64,000 bases of DNA from Micromonospora sp. WMMD812 (GTDB taxonomy: Bacteria; Actinomycetota; Actinomycetes; Mycobacteriales; Micromonosporaceae), in assembly GCF_027497215.1 (NCBI RefSeq), contig NZ_CP114904.1, positions 1,488,001 to 1,552,000 on the forward strand, read 5' to 3'. Every line of letters begins with the position of its first letter. Positions within the stretch are counted from its first letter, which is position 1. Below are positions 17,349 to 26,718 of this stretch, piece after piece. A program made the translations under genes and the position numbers. A model generated the notes under the pieces. The model was not told the DNA's origin. It saw only the letters and a program-made list of their open reading frames with translations, and ran no database searches.

Positions 17349-17882
17349 TCACGCCGCCGGGGCCGGGACCGCCCGGGCGTCGGCGGACTGGACGATTAGG
17401 GTGCGGGCGACGCCGGCCATCCAGAGGAAAGTGAAGGCGATGACGGTGGGATTCTTGACGGCCACGACGACCGCCTCCACCATCGCCCGATCCGCCTCGG
17501 GCACGGCGAGCGCGATGACCGTGTTGGGGATGACGTCGAAGATGACGAACGCGACCGCCAACACGACCCACTGGAGCCAGAACGCGGCGCGCCGCGCGTC
17601 GATGCCGGCGGTGAGCCGCGACCAGGCCGCGTGGCGGTCGATCCCGGCCGCGGCCAACTCCCGCATCATGATCCGGACGATCAGGACGAGCAGGAGCAGG
17701 CGGACGAGTGTCACCAGCACCTCGGTCGTGACGGCCACCGGGGTCGGCAGGTCTTGCCGCACGACGAGGAACCGCTGGACGGTCGGCACGAGCGATAACC
17801 CGAGGATCGACAGGGGGTGATGGGCGTAGGTGCGCGCCGCCCAGCGGAGGGCGGCCATGCTCACTGTGAGTGCCTGTCTCAT
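17349..17882 (-). CDS. multi-helix membrane protein, unknown function
   Basis: A 177-residue protein with about four hydrophobic helices (TEVLVTLVRLLLLVLIVRIM; WLQWVVLAVAFVIFDVIP; the IAFTFLWMAGVA region near the end). No catalytic motif is seen. It is divergent from the MarR gene; the inverted repeat 17881-17902 overlaps its start codon, so MarR probably represses it. It may be a transport or envelope-stress protein. Confidence 0.65.
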   Translation of the reverse strand: MRQALTVSMAALRWAARTYAHHPLSILGLSLVPTVQRFLVVRQDLPTPVAVTTEVLVTLVRLLLLVLIVRIMMRELAAAGIDRHAAWSRLTAGIDARRAAFWLQWVVLAVAFVIFDVIPNTVIALAVPEADRAMVEAVVVAVKNPTVIAFTFLWMAGVARTLIVQSADARAVPAPAA

Positions 17883-17902
17883 ACTTCATAATGATGGAGT
17901 AT
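17881..17902. promoter_or_regulatory. candidate MarR operator (22-bp inverted repeat)
   Basis: ATACTTCATAATGATGGAGTAT pairs at 9 of 11 positions. It lies between the divergent membrane-protein and MarR genes and covers the start codon of the former, as expected for a MarR-type operator. Confidence 0.65.
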
Positions 17903-17922
17903 CCACATAGCTGAAGCAATGG

Positions 17923-18363
17923 GTGAGTCTTATGCGTGACTACGGCTGGGAACTCAGCACGGCGGTGGTGCTGTTCCACGAGGCGATCGCCCGACGCCTC
18001 GGCCTAAACGCCGCCGAACACAAGGCCCTCGGCCTCATCGCGCGGTCCGGTCCGATCCCCACCGGCGCCCTCGCGCCCGAACTCGGCGTGGGCATCACGG
18101 CCGTCACCGGCATCGTCGACCGACTCGAACGCGCCGGGTACGTGCGCCGGGAGCCGGACCCCACCGATCGCCGCCGTGTGCTCCTTGTCGCGAACCAGGC
18201 GGCGGTGCCCGACCTGGGCGGGATCTTCGCGGACCTCGGCCGGGAGATGTACGCCTTCATGTCCAGGTACGACGAGCGCGAGATGGCCGCGATCGTCGAC
18301 TACATAGAAAACACGATCCGGGTCCTGAAGGCGCAGACCACCAGGCTCACCGAGCAGTCCTGA
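17923..18363 (+). CDS. MarR-family regulator
   Basis: A 146-residue winged-helix regulator: LGLIARSGPIPTGALAPELG leads to the recognition helix GITAVTGIVDRLERAGYV and the wing REPDPTDRRRVLL with the conserved D-x-R-R. MarR proteins are dimeric repressors released by phenolic or other ligands. GTG at 17923 is used; ATG at 17932 is possible. It probably controls itself and the divergent membrane gene. Confidence 0.9.
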   Translation: MSLMRDYGWELSTAVVLFHEAIARRLGLNAAEHKALGLIARSGPIPTGALAPELGVGITAVTGIVDRLERAGYVRREPDPTDRRRVLLVANQAAVPDLGGIFADLGREMYAFMSRYDEREMAAIVDYIENTIRVLKAQTTRLTEQS

Positions 18364-18452
18364 GGCGTCCCCGCCACGGAAGCAGTGGGCCGGACGATCT
18401 CCGCGACGTAGGTTGGCCCGGCGGGCGAAGCGGTTACCGTGGTCGAGCGCAG

Positions 18453-18850
18453 TCACCCCTCGCGGTGAGCTGGTTCTCCGCAGGCGGGTTGCTGAAACCG
18501 GCCGTCATCGGGTGACCGACGAGCATTGCGCCAACGCAGGCCAGGGGTGAACCGCCAACTCTCCGCTACTCGAGGCAGGCGGGCCACGACGCGTGGCGAC
18601 ACATCTCCTCTGCTACGGCTCGGCAGATACCGGACGGCCGACGTCGGTGGTGACTTGGGGGTCGCTGACTTCGAGCTCGTCGATTCGCTCGAACCGGTGT
18701 CGGTGACCCGGTGCGCGGCAGAGCGCGACACGCCAAACAGCAGACCGATCTGCCGCATCGTCAGGTTCGTGCGCCAGCACGTGGCCACCAGCAGCACCCG
18801 GTCGGCGAGATCCTCGCCTGGTGAGCACCAACCCGCTGACGAGCAACGAC
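18453..18850 (-). pseudogene. IS5-family transposase, N-terminal remnant
   Basis: The leftward frame reads LADRVLLVATCWRTNLTMRQ then IGLLFGVSRSAAHRV, the helix-turn-helix start of IS5-family transposases. The DDE catalytic portion is absent and the frame then loses similarity. Confidence 0.7.
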
Positions 18851-19818
18851 TTCACCGAGATACGAGACGCCCCTTAGCAGGGCCGGGGGTCTGGGGCGGA
18901 GTCCCGACGTCTTCGAGGTCATGTCGCCCGTTAGGGCCGGTCGGCCCGGCCGGTGCCGGCCGGAGGTCACCAGCAGGCGGGGCCTGCGGACCGCTCTGGC
19001 GGGCCGCCTCGATACATAAGGGTCATTATGGTGCCAGCCTGCACCATAGGGACCGCTCGGGGTTCCGTCAGGAGTCGCCCACGCCGCTCCTTCCGTCGGC
19101 CGGGCAGTATGTGTCGGCTCTGTTCATGAACTGAAGGCAGTGTGAAATCAAGTCGGTGCCATTGCTACAGCGAAATACGGCGACAAAACCTGATAACGAG
19201 ATCATGAAAGCCGCGTCTCTGTCTTTGCCTCTGACCTCGACCAACAGCACACGCTCGTGAGGTTCATTGACGAGCACAAGGCCATTTGGTAGGCCAGCCC
19301 GCCGGGGTTGATGGTCAAACCGCGGATCGCAGACGACAGGCGGAGCCTAACTGGGTGTTGCCGGCGCCTGCCAGTGACGCCCAGTCGTAGAATTTCGTCC
19401 CTTAGAGCCGTAGCTGCAACGCTTCCACCCCAATGCTGGTGGCGCGAGCGGCCGCTGCTGTAGCCCGGAGATCCGTCCAACTGCTGCCATGCGCGAGTTC
19501 CGCCGTCCCGCCCGCGACCGGCAGCCCGCGCAGGAAGGCCAGGCCGGCCACCGCGGCTTCCACCCGACGGATTCGGCCCGCGAGCCTATCAGGCTACCCG
19601 CTCTCCGTCCAGCGCAGAATGTCCAGCCGAAACGAGCGTTCGGGGTTAAGGAAAACGCCCTTGATGGAAGCCAGGAGACGCTGGCTGGCGATGCTGATTA
19701 CAAGAGCCGCAACCATCGCCTATATCAATCGATTAGCATTGCGATGGCTGCCGATGCCAACATCACGCGCAGATGGCCACAAACATGGAAGACCCCGACT
19801 CAGTCAAGTGCGGCTGGA
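18851..19818. other. intergenic, no intact gene
   Basis: About 1 kb with no credible gene; several short frames on both strands lack ribosome sites. It contains one copy of a dispersed repeat (18946-18978) and lies downstream of the caspase-like gene. Confidence 0.4.
18946..18978. repeat. dispersed 33-bp repeat, copy 1
   Basis: Matches 35691-35723 at 30 of 33 bases. The first 19 bases are themselves nearly palindromic (CCGGCCGGTGCCGGCCGG). Confidence 0.6.
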
Positions 19819-22800
19819 CTACGAACCGCCCGAAGGCCTCCTTATGCCAAGGCTCGCCTGAACCGCATTGTTCTCCGCCACGGCCCGGGAGCACACCAAG
19901 TTGAAGCCGCTGACACTGTGTCCCCGAGCTAACAGCAGGAGGTCAACGGCCTGTTGAATCTGTGTATGCCGCCGGTGAAGCAATGACCGTGGAAAGGGAT
20001 CGGCGCTGTGGCGGTACTTAGCGGCTAGCGTGATGGCCCGTCCACGCTCGAACTTGGTCACGATGGACTCATTGCCGTGCGCCTCTTGCAGGACGCGGCA
20101 GGCGTCGAAGCAGTCGTAGGCACGGCGCGCATGCTCTGCGGCGCTCACCGCGACGCTGGAGTCAGGTGCGGGCTCGGACCCTTGAAGCGTTTGATGGCGG
20201 GCGATCAGGTCTGCGGCGCGGTCGAGATAGAGCTTTCCGAGGCCCGTCAGCAGTTGCACGCTGGTGAAATCTGTGAGCAGCAATTCGCCGAGAAGGTCCG
20301 AAGAGAATTGCTCCGCGTCCCCATTGCTTACGAAGGCACCAGCATCGTTGGGTTGCGGACGCGCGTCGCGCGCGCCGCCCTCGGTGGCCACCGGGGTGCC
20401 CTTCAGGGTGGCGCGGCTGTCAACAAAACCGTCGAGCAACTCGCGGAGCCGATTCTGTTCGAGTGGCTCAGCATCACGCCTGGTGGTAATGCGCACCCTG
20501 TCGCGGACACTGTCAGAGCCTTGATCCTGCCCGTAATGGCGGCTATCCAGGAAGCGCCCCACCGTGCCTGCGTAGTCACCGCCGACGATGGCTTCGAAGG
20601 CGGCGTCGATAGGTTCCCAATTCACGGGCTCACCTAGTCGAATGGCGACCCGCTCGCGCAGAACTGCGGCCAACCCGACGCGGCTGCTACGGCTGAGGAC
20701 GCCGTTGAGGTGGTCCCGTGCGTTGATCAGTCGACCCTGCCAGCTACTCCGGTGCTCGGGTGACGTGTATTCCAGCTCGGCGAGCATCGCTTCCGCCGCA
20801 GATAACCGGGCGAGGTGGCGGATCTCGCCATTGGGTGCAGTGCGAGCGAGCTGCTCATACATGGCGATTGCCTGGCCATAGTTCCAGATATAGCGGTGAA
20901 AGGCGGCCTCGGCGGCGATTAGTCGAGCGTTGCCCGGCCAGAGGGCTGCAGCTTCATGAAAGATTGCGAATAGCGGAGCGTTGTCGACTTGAGGCGCCTT
21001 GCTGGCGGGACCTGGACCTACGCCCTTCTTCTTGTCGGCCATGGCCACCTTGAAGTCGAGGACGCCCGACCAACGACGGTACTCACGTTCCAACCGCGTC
21101 TCCAAGGCGCAGAGTTCGATTGAGGGGCCGTAGCGGAAACGGTGGGCCTTCAGCTTCTGCTGGCGTTCGCGATAGATTGCCTCGATACGGCTCCGCTGCA
21201 CGGCCGGGTGTAGCAGCAAGAATTCCTCCCCGGTTCTCTGGGCGGCACTGCGCAAGCTCCCTTCCTCGAACCATTCGGAGTCGAGACATGCAAGGTCAAG
21301 CAATGCCTCGGTGTGCGAGCGGACGCCCTTCCGCGCCAGCCAACTGCGGATCTCCCTGACGCAATCCCGACGGCGCCTCTCAGCCTTCTCTCCATCCGCT
21401 CCGATGCGCGGAGAATTCCGCCGGATGTCGACAACCTGCCTAAGCCAGACCGAGTATGAGAAGGCGTTCGGGGCGAGCGCCACTGCGGCACGGGCGAATT
21501 CCTCGGCCTTTACCCGCCGGGCGCCCGCCGCACCAAAGCGTTCGTTCTCCTGCAGGGTGCGGGCGAGGAACCCGTACGCCTGCGCTAGGGAGCTTAGGAC
21601 CTGCGCAGCGTCCCGATCGTTTAACCAGGGGGCGCCGCCTCCAGCCTGGGAAGGTGGCTGGAGAATCCCTCCGACCGGGTTCACGGATTCGCGATGAGTT
21701 GCGATGGGAAGTTGCGCCAGCAGTTCTACGGCCTCCTGCGCTCCGTTCTGCTTCAGCACGGGATCGCTGCACCGTACGTGCACCTTCCGTAGAAGACGCG
21801 CCGTGGAAATGCAGATACTCGACGGCCATACCCGACTCTCACCCCAGCAGCGCCTCAGCGCGTCCAGGACGAGGGACCGGGTCTCGATCAACTCTTCGTC
21901 GGTGGCGCTCTGCTGAAGAAGCGGAACGGCGGACTCGAACAGACGCGTGGACCAGAGGGATAGTGATTCCCCGTGCTTATGCGCCAATTCCAATCCAGCG
22001 ACGATGCTCCGCATCATATTGAGCAGTTCCCGACGGCTCTCCAGACGGTCCGTCAGCAAACGGCTACGCACACGGGCTATGCGGCTGTTCAGCTGGAGCC
22101 GCGAGTGGACGCTGCGTGAGGTGCCGTCATGCGGCAGCTCCTCGCCCAGGAGCTCGTCGACCACGCCGACGAGCTCCTGGGCTTGTTCAAGCCGGTCCCC
22201 GTCGATCAGTGCGTCGGCTGTGTTGAGTAGCCAGGATTGCGTGAGGGTGATGCGGCTGGTTTGTCCGCTGCCACCCTGGCGGGCTCCAAGGAGCAACACA
22301 CCGACGGCAGCTAACCGAGTATCGAGAAGACGTACCCTGAGCCCAAGCCGATTGCCAGCGAAGGTCAATGAGGCGTCTGCGGAGCGCAACAGGGTATGGG
22401 AGACCTGTTCGGGCTCGCAGACGGCAAGCGCCGCGGAAAACTCCTCGGCCACAGCGACAAACCGCGCACCGGTCTCCGCAGCCGTGCCCTGGGCTCGGGC
22501 AGCAAAGGTCAGAGACGCCACTGCGTGGTAAAGGCGGTAGTGCGCGGTGAGTGGGGTGATGCCCTCCCCGTCGATTGGAATATCGGCCGGGCCTTCGGGG
22601 GATGCAGCGGGACCATGAGTGGCAGCCTGTTCGTTTACGACGGCTGGCCTTCCCAAGCTGTATGCAGCCGCCGGCAAGTAGGGGGCGTCACCGGCGGGCG
22701 CCACGACGAGGGAGCAGATGACGTGGTGCAACCTCGGGAGCCGATTGCCGCCGTCGTCCTCGATCCACCCGATAGCCGAGCGGAGCGTCAGCTGGAAGGC

Positions 22801-24876
22801 GGCGTCGGCCTTATCGTCGTCGGCGCCCAGCGCCCCGGCGGCAGCCACCAGAAGCACCTGCGCAGCCGCAGCGAAGCGACAGTCCAGCTCCAATGCGTCT
22901 AGCTCGGACGGAAAAAGATCGTCAAGAAGCGCGGGGGCAAGGACCGGCGGCGCGAGAGGATCTTCGACTACATCTTCACGAGTCAGTGCCGCAATGACCA
23001 GAGAACGCAACGCCTGTTCACTGGCCTGGCCCAATCTGTAGTGTCCGGAGCCAGAAGAAGAGAGGACCCGTGCATCCTCGAGCAGTGCCAGCGTGCGGCG
23101 CGGGAAGGCAACGGAGGGCTCTTCCAGAAGGTGCCGGGGCAGGGACATCTGGTCGGATAGCGCCCAGACGACGAGGATCGCGAGCGGTTCGGGGAGATGC
23201 GGTGCATTGGGCCTGACGTTGAGGCGGCAGTCGAGTTCCTGCAGGGTCTTGGCCATGCTGGGGGTGGTTCCCTCTAGCAGAGCGGTGGCCAGGATCGCCG
23301 GGTCGGGACTGGTCGTGTCACGGTCGACGCTGCCGAGATAGCCCTTCGTGCTGAGGTTCAGTACCCCTGGGAGCCGCAGTCGGTGGTCCTGGATGCGGCT
23401 CAGGACGTCGTCGCCGTCGACCGTCACGCGTTCGTGGGCCATGAGGGCGGTGAGCAGCTCGGCGGCTCCCGTTGGTTGAAGTTCTCCTAGGCGGACAGGA
23501 ATTTGGAGGTCGAGTTGGTCGTCTCCGTGAGCGGCGAGGCGGATGCGCGAGATGATGATGTTAGCCGTGTCACGGAAGTACGGGTGCGCGAGCAGATGGT
23601 CGAGCTCGCCGCTGACTTGGTGCGAGTCGTATCCCAGGCGCCCGCAGTCGATGACGAGGAGCAGGGTGCGCCCACGCGCGTACTCCCGGAGCCGGTCGAT
23701 GACCAGTTCGCGGCGGGGGTCGCCATCGGCTGCGCCGGCTTGCTCGCCCGCGTCCTGAAGGCGGACCTCCAACGCGGAAGCGAGGGCCTCCAGAACGGGG
23801 AGCTCGGCGCTGGCATTCATGATAGCGATCTCCAGCAGTAGCCAAGGCTGTTCCGCCGGCGCGGACTCCTTCACGCCCGGGGTGGCTAGTAGCTGGCGGA
23901 CGAACGCCGACTTGCCGGCGTAGCGAGGTCCGTACACCGGAAGCACGGTGCGCTGCCCGAAACGGCCCAGGGCAGCTTCTAGTTCCTCGGTGCGCCCGAT
24001 GAAAAGGGACTCGCGAGAAGGCCAAGCTCGAAAGCCGTGAGGCAGAGGTTGCTGAGGCCTCGCGGTCGCGGCGGTGAGCGATGGATAGGTGTACGGGATG
24101 CGGGGAGCGTTGACGTGGAGACGGTTGCGCAGCCACGGCCTATCGGCCCAAGTTGCGGGTGCGTGCTGTGGCACGAGGTGTGTGCCGTCTACGTCGGGCG
24201 AGCCGGACACGAGTTCGGTCACCGTCTCGAAAATCCACTGCGCGGAGAGGCTTGGCCGCGTCTCCTTCACGCCCTTGAATGCCTCAAGCAGTGCCCCTGT
24301 GAAGAAGGTCGTCTCGCGAAGGGAGTCAGCGCGCGCGATCTTGTCGTCCGAGCAAGCAGCCATGACGTACCATCCGCGCTCGCTGCCGGCCGTCGATGCC
24401 TCCCCAGGCATCGCCGGGATGGCACTGCCGGAGAAACAGCAGTCGAGGATGAGCAGCTTTCGCTCCGCACCCGAATCCTGTTCAGCCACCTTCTCGTACA
24501 CATCGCCGATCGACACCATGGAGTTCGCTGGAGCCAGCGGGTTTCCGGCGTCGTGCGGCGCCAGGTACAGCATGCCGTTGCGGTCGCGCTGAGCATGCCC
24601 CACGAAGTAGAGCACGAAGAGTCCGCCTGGGTCTGCGGCTCTGTATACCGTGCCAATAGCATCCAATACTCCGGCGCGCGTCATGTCCGAATAGACCTGC
24701 AAGCGAGGACCCCGGGGCACCCCCCACAACTCAGGGCTCGCGAAGGCCTGCCGGAGCCTCTCGAGGTTGGTCTCAGCGGCCGGAACAGGGGCTAGTTGAG
24801 ATCCTGGGTAGTTGATGCCGCCGAGCAGTAGGACGCTGGAGCGGGATGGGTCGATCTTCTCCTCGTCCGGGTTCAC
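19819..24876 (-). CDS. caspase-like protease / P-loop NTPase / helical-repeat conflict protein
   Basis: A 1685-residue multidomain protein. Residues ~13-245 form a caspase-like (peptidase C14) domain: VLLLGGINYPG first strand, catalytic His94 in FVGHAQRD and Cys147 in LILDCCFSG. Residues ~285-560 are a STAND/AAA-like NTPase with Walker A GPRYAGKS (316-323) and Walker B LLLVID (Asp410). The remaining ~1000 residues are mostly helical, with Ala/Leu/Arg-rich pairs suggesting TPR-like repeats, a probable sensing arm. The GTG start overlaps the stop of the upstream EACC1-like gene (GTGA), giving strict coupling. Known relatives of this architecture are proposed NTP-driven conflict systems in which a trigger makes the NTPase oligomerise and activates proteolysis. 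The trigger and substrate here are unknown. Confidence 0.85.
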   Translation of the reverse strand: MNPDEEKIDPSRSSVLLLGGINYPGSQLAPVPAAETNLERLRQAFASPELWGVPRGPRLQVYSDMTRAGVLDAIGTVYRAADPGGLFVLYFVGHAQRDRNGMLYLAPHDAGNPLAPANSMVSIGDVYEKVAEQDSGAERKLLILDCCFSGSAIPAMPGEASTAGSERGWYVMAACSDDKIARADSLRETTFFTGALLEAFKGVKETRPSLSAQWIFETVTELVSGSPDVDGTHLVPQHAPATWADRPWLRNRLHVNAPRIPYTYPSLTAATARPQQPLPHGFRAWPSRESLFIGRTEELEAALGRFGQRTVLPVYGPRYAGKSAFVRQLLATPGVKESAPAEQPWLLLEIAIMNASAELPVLEALASALEVRLQDAGEQAGAADGDPRRELVIDRLREYARGRTLLLVIDCGRLGYDSHQVSGELDHLLAHPYFRDTANIIISRIRLAAHGDDQLDLQIPVRLGELQPTGAAELLTALMAHERVTVDGDDVLSRIQDHRLRLPGVLNLSTKGYLGSVDRDTTSPDPAILATALLEGTTPSMAKTLQELDCRLNVRPNAPHLPEPLAILVVWALSDQMSLPRHLLEEPSVAFPRRTLALLEDARVLSSSGSGHYRLGQASEQALRSLVIAALTREDVVEDPLAPPVLAPALLDDLFPSELDALELDCRFAAAAQVLLVAAAGALGADDDKADAAFQLTLRSAIGWIEDDGGNRLPRLHHVICSLVVAPAGDAPYLPAAAYSLGRPAVVNEQAATHGPAASPEGPADIPIDGEGITPLTAHYRLYHAVASLTFAARAQGTAAETGARFVAVAEEFSAALAVCEPEQVSHTLLRSADASLTFAGNRLGLRVRLLDTRLAAVGVLLLGARQGGSGQTSRITLTQSWLLNTADALIDGDRLEQAQELVGVVDELLGEELPHDGTSRSVHSRLQLNSRIARVRSRLLTDRLESRRELLNMMRSIVAGLELAHKHGESLSLWSTRLFESAVPLLQQSATDEELIETRSLVLDALRRCWGESRVWPSSICISTARLLRKVHVRCSDPVLKQNGAQEAVELLAQLPIATHRESVNPVGGILQPPSQAGGGAPWLNDRDAAQVLSSLAQAYGFLARTLQENERFGAAGARRVKAEEFARAAVALAPNAFSYSVWLRQVVDIRRNSPRIGADGEKAERRRRDCVREIRSWLARKGVRSHTEALLDLACLDSEWFEEGSLRSAAQRTGEEFLLLHPAVQRSRIEAIYRERQQKLKAHRFRYGPSIELCALETRLEREYRRWSGVLDFKVAMADKKKGVGPGPASKAPQVDNAPLFAIFHEAAALWPGNARLIAAEAAFHRYIWNYGQAIAMYEQLARTAPNGEIRHLARLSAAEAMLAELEYTSPEHRSSWQGRLINARDHLNGVLSRSSRVGLAAVLRERVAIRLGEPVNWEPIDAAFEAIVGGDYAGTVGRFLDSRHYGQDQGSDSVRDRVRITTRRDAEPLEQNRLRELLDGFVDSRATLKGTPVATEGGARDARPQPNDAGAFVSNGDAEQFSSDLLGELLLTDFTSVQLLTGLGKLYLDRAADLIARHQTLQGSEPAPDSSVAVSAAEHARRAYDCFDACRVLQEAHGNESIVTKFERGRAITLAAKYRHSADPFPRSLLHRRHTQIQQAVDLLLLARGHSVSGFNLVCSRAVAENNAVQASLGIRRPSGGS

Positions 24877-25229
24877 TGCAATTCCTTCAGAGCCGTAGCT
24901 ACGTCCTTCGCCTCCCCTTCCAGCGTGAGCTCCGTGCGACGCGTCCCATCAGGGAGATCGGCTCGAACAGCGTGGAACTTGAGGTTGGCGCGCCGTGGCT
25001 CCCGCAGCCGCTGCGTCACATAGTCGTAGAGCGACTGAAGGAGGACGGGAAGCATCACACTCTCCCCCACGAACTGAAGTACCTCACGAGCCCCAAGCGC
25101 TCCCTGCTCCACCTGTCCAACCGTCCGGACCGTTCGGACACCCTGCGCCCTCAGGTCGGTCTTCACGGCCCTTTCAAGGCTCCCGAGTTCGTCCGCCCGG
25201 CCTCCCTCGATCTTTACTACGACCTCCAT
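24873..25229 (-). CDS. EACC1-like small partner protein
   Basis: A 118-residue protein. An N-terminal strand (MEVVVKIEGG) and helix lead to a G-A-L-G-A-R-E-V-L-Q-F-V amphipathic segment and a helix (VMLPVLLQSLYDYVTQRLRE), then a C-terminal basic strand and LTLEGEAKDVATALKEL. Length, order and position first in the operon fit effector-associated constant component 1 (EACC1), the small constant partner of NTP-driven conflict effectors. The ATG at 25229 has an AAAAGGGGGG ribosome site. It overlaps the caspase-like gene by 4 bases. Confidence 0.7.
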   Translation of the reverse strand: MEVVVKIEGGRADELGSLERAVKTDLRAQGVRTVRTVGQVEQGALGAREVLQFVGESVMLPVLLQSLYDYVTQRLREPRRANLKFHAVRADLPDGTRRTELTLEGEAKDVATALKELQ

Positions 25230-25277
25230 GCGCCCCCCCTTTTGCTGCTGCCTGATGAACATCAGGAATCCAGAGGC

Positions 25278-25311
25278 TCTACTTTAGGGCGTACATACAG
25301 CCCAGAGTAGA
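25278..25311. promoter_or_regulatory. inverted repeat upstream of the EACC1-caspase operon
   Basis: TCTACT...AGTAGA outer arms and GGGC...GCCC inner arms around a 9-base loop, 49 bases upstream of the EACC1-like start. A 13-base palindrome, TCCGAATTTCGGA (25323-25335), follows it. These could be an operator or a leader hairpin controlling the operon. Confidence 0.45.
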
Positions 25312-26718
25312 CGGTGGGACTATCCGAATTTCGGACAGTCCCGGACCGTCCGGGCGAATGGATGCAGGCTTACTGCTCGCACTCCTGACGGGGCAATGAC
25401 GCAACACCACCAGGGCATAATGCCCCCAAATTTCACTCGGCCAACGGCGGTCAAGCCATCGACCCTTTGCGGGGACAGCAATCACCGGAGCTGTCCTGGC
25501 ACACCCTCGGCGGCCCCGTCCGCAGCTCACAACAATTTCAGACCACAGTGGGCGCTGGGGTGCCCGGCGGCTACCACCGGCGCGGCCCCTGCCCACACCT
25601 CGAGCTTGCCGCCGAACTGCGACGGCGGGGCGCTCGCGGCCGCGACTTGATCGCGGTCGAGAACGAGCTGACTTGCCTAGCCACGACTGCCGAAGGGTGG
25701 TCGTGCGCTCCTGTCCGACCGTTGCAGCTGGTGAGTCGGCCAGCAAGGCTCCGCTGCGCTACCTCCTGGCCGACACCGACGGCCGAACCAACCCCATGGC
25801 CGGTGTCCGGCGATCCCGGGTCGGCCGGGACGCCTCCACCACCGGCTGAACCGATGGGATCGACGCAGTGCTCGATGCCGCCGATGCCGACGTAAAGACC
25901 CTGGCCGAAGCGATGGCGGCTAACCCTTCCCGACCCGCTGCCCGGCACATCGTGGCGGGCCCGGAGATCACGCGAGTCCCTGGATCTAAGAGATTCGGCC
26001 CGCGATTGCAGCTGTGAGGTTGCGGTGGACACCTCGGGCAGCGGCTCGTCGTGGATGCCTTCGCCCCTGGCAGAACTGATGAGGCACGCAGCGTCGTAGA
26101 GTCGTTCACGAACGAAACGCTCGAACAGAATTTCGTAGCGACGAGTGTATGACGAGTTGTCGAACAATGGGTCCGGTGAGTACATGGGCTTCCCTTGGTC
26201 CCGCACAGGCGTTGTGATCCGAGCGCATGCTCAATACGGAGGGTGTCGCGCCGCGGGCACCGCGGCGTCATGCGCGGTCTTTTAGTTCCACCGGCGCCAA
26301 GGCTGGGAAGCCGGGCACCTACTTCCAGCGGTATTGATCTAGCACGGGTCTGTAGCCGATCAAACTGGACGAGACGGCCTGTGGCCTGGGGCTTGGACAG
26401 TTCATCGACGGTCATGAGTGGTCGCCGCTGGTTCACCTCAGACGGCCTGGAGACGGCCTGATCTTGGTGCCTCCAAGAGCTCCGACCCCCGTCGGGGGAA
26501 GCGGCCTCAAGCTGTCGACGGTTGTCAACTGGAGACGACCGTGCGGACAGGCAGGTGCCCGGCCTCGTCGGTTGACATCCGGGGCCGACCTGCATCGAGG
26601 CCCCGGCTGCCTTCTTGCTGCCTCGCTATCTGACGGCGGCCGTCTCCGCCCCCAGGCACGCCAGGGCTCGACGCGTTGGCTGGTTGAAGTCTCGCTGCAC
26701 GGTCGGCAAGGTGGGACG
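25312..26718. other. intergenic with decayed sequence
   Basis: 1.4 kb without an intact gene, between the divergent EACC1-caspase operon and the winged-helix membrane protein. Apart from the fragment at 25985-26185 only unsupported short frames are seen. Confidence 0.4.
25985..26185 (-). pseudogene. fragment resembling a PaeR7I-type restriction enzyme C-terminus
   Basis: The leftward frame reads FDNSSYTRRYEILFERFVRE then RLYDAACLISSARGEGIH. I associate this S-Y-x-x-R-Y-E-I-L...V-R-E-R-L-Y-x-A-A pattern with the C-terminus of PaeR7I-like type II restriction endonucleases, but cannot confirm it. The rest of such an enzyme and any methylase are absent. Confidence 0.3.
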
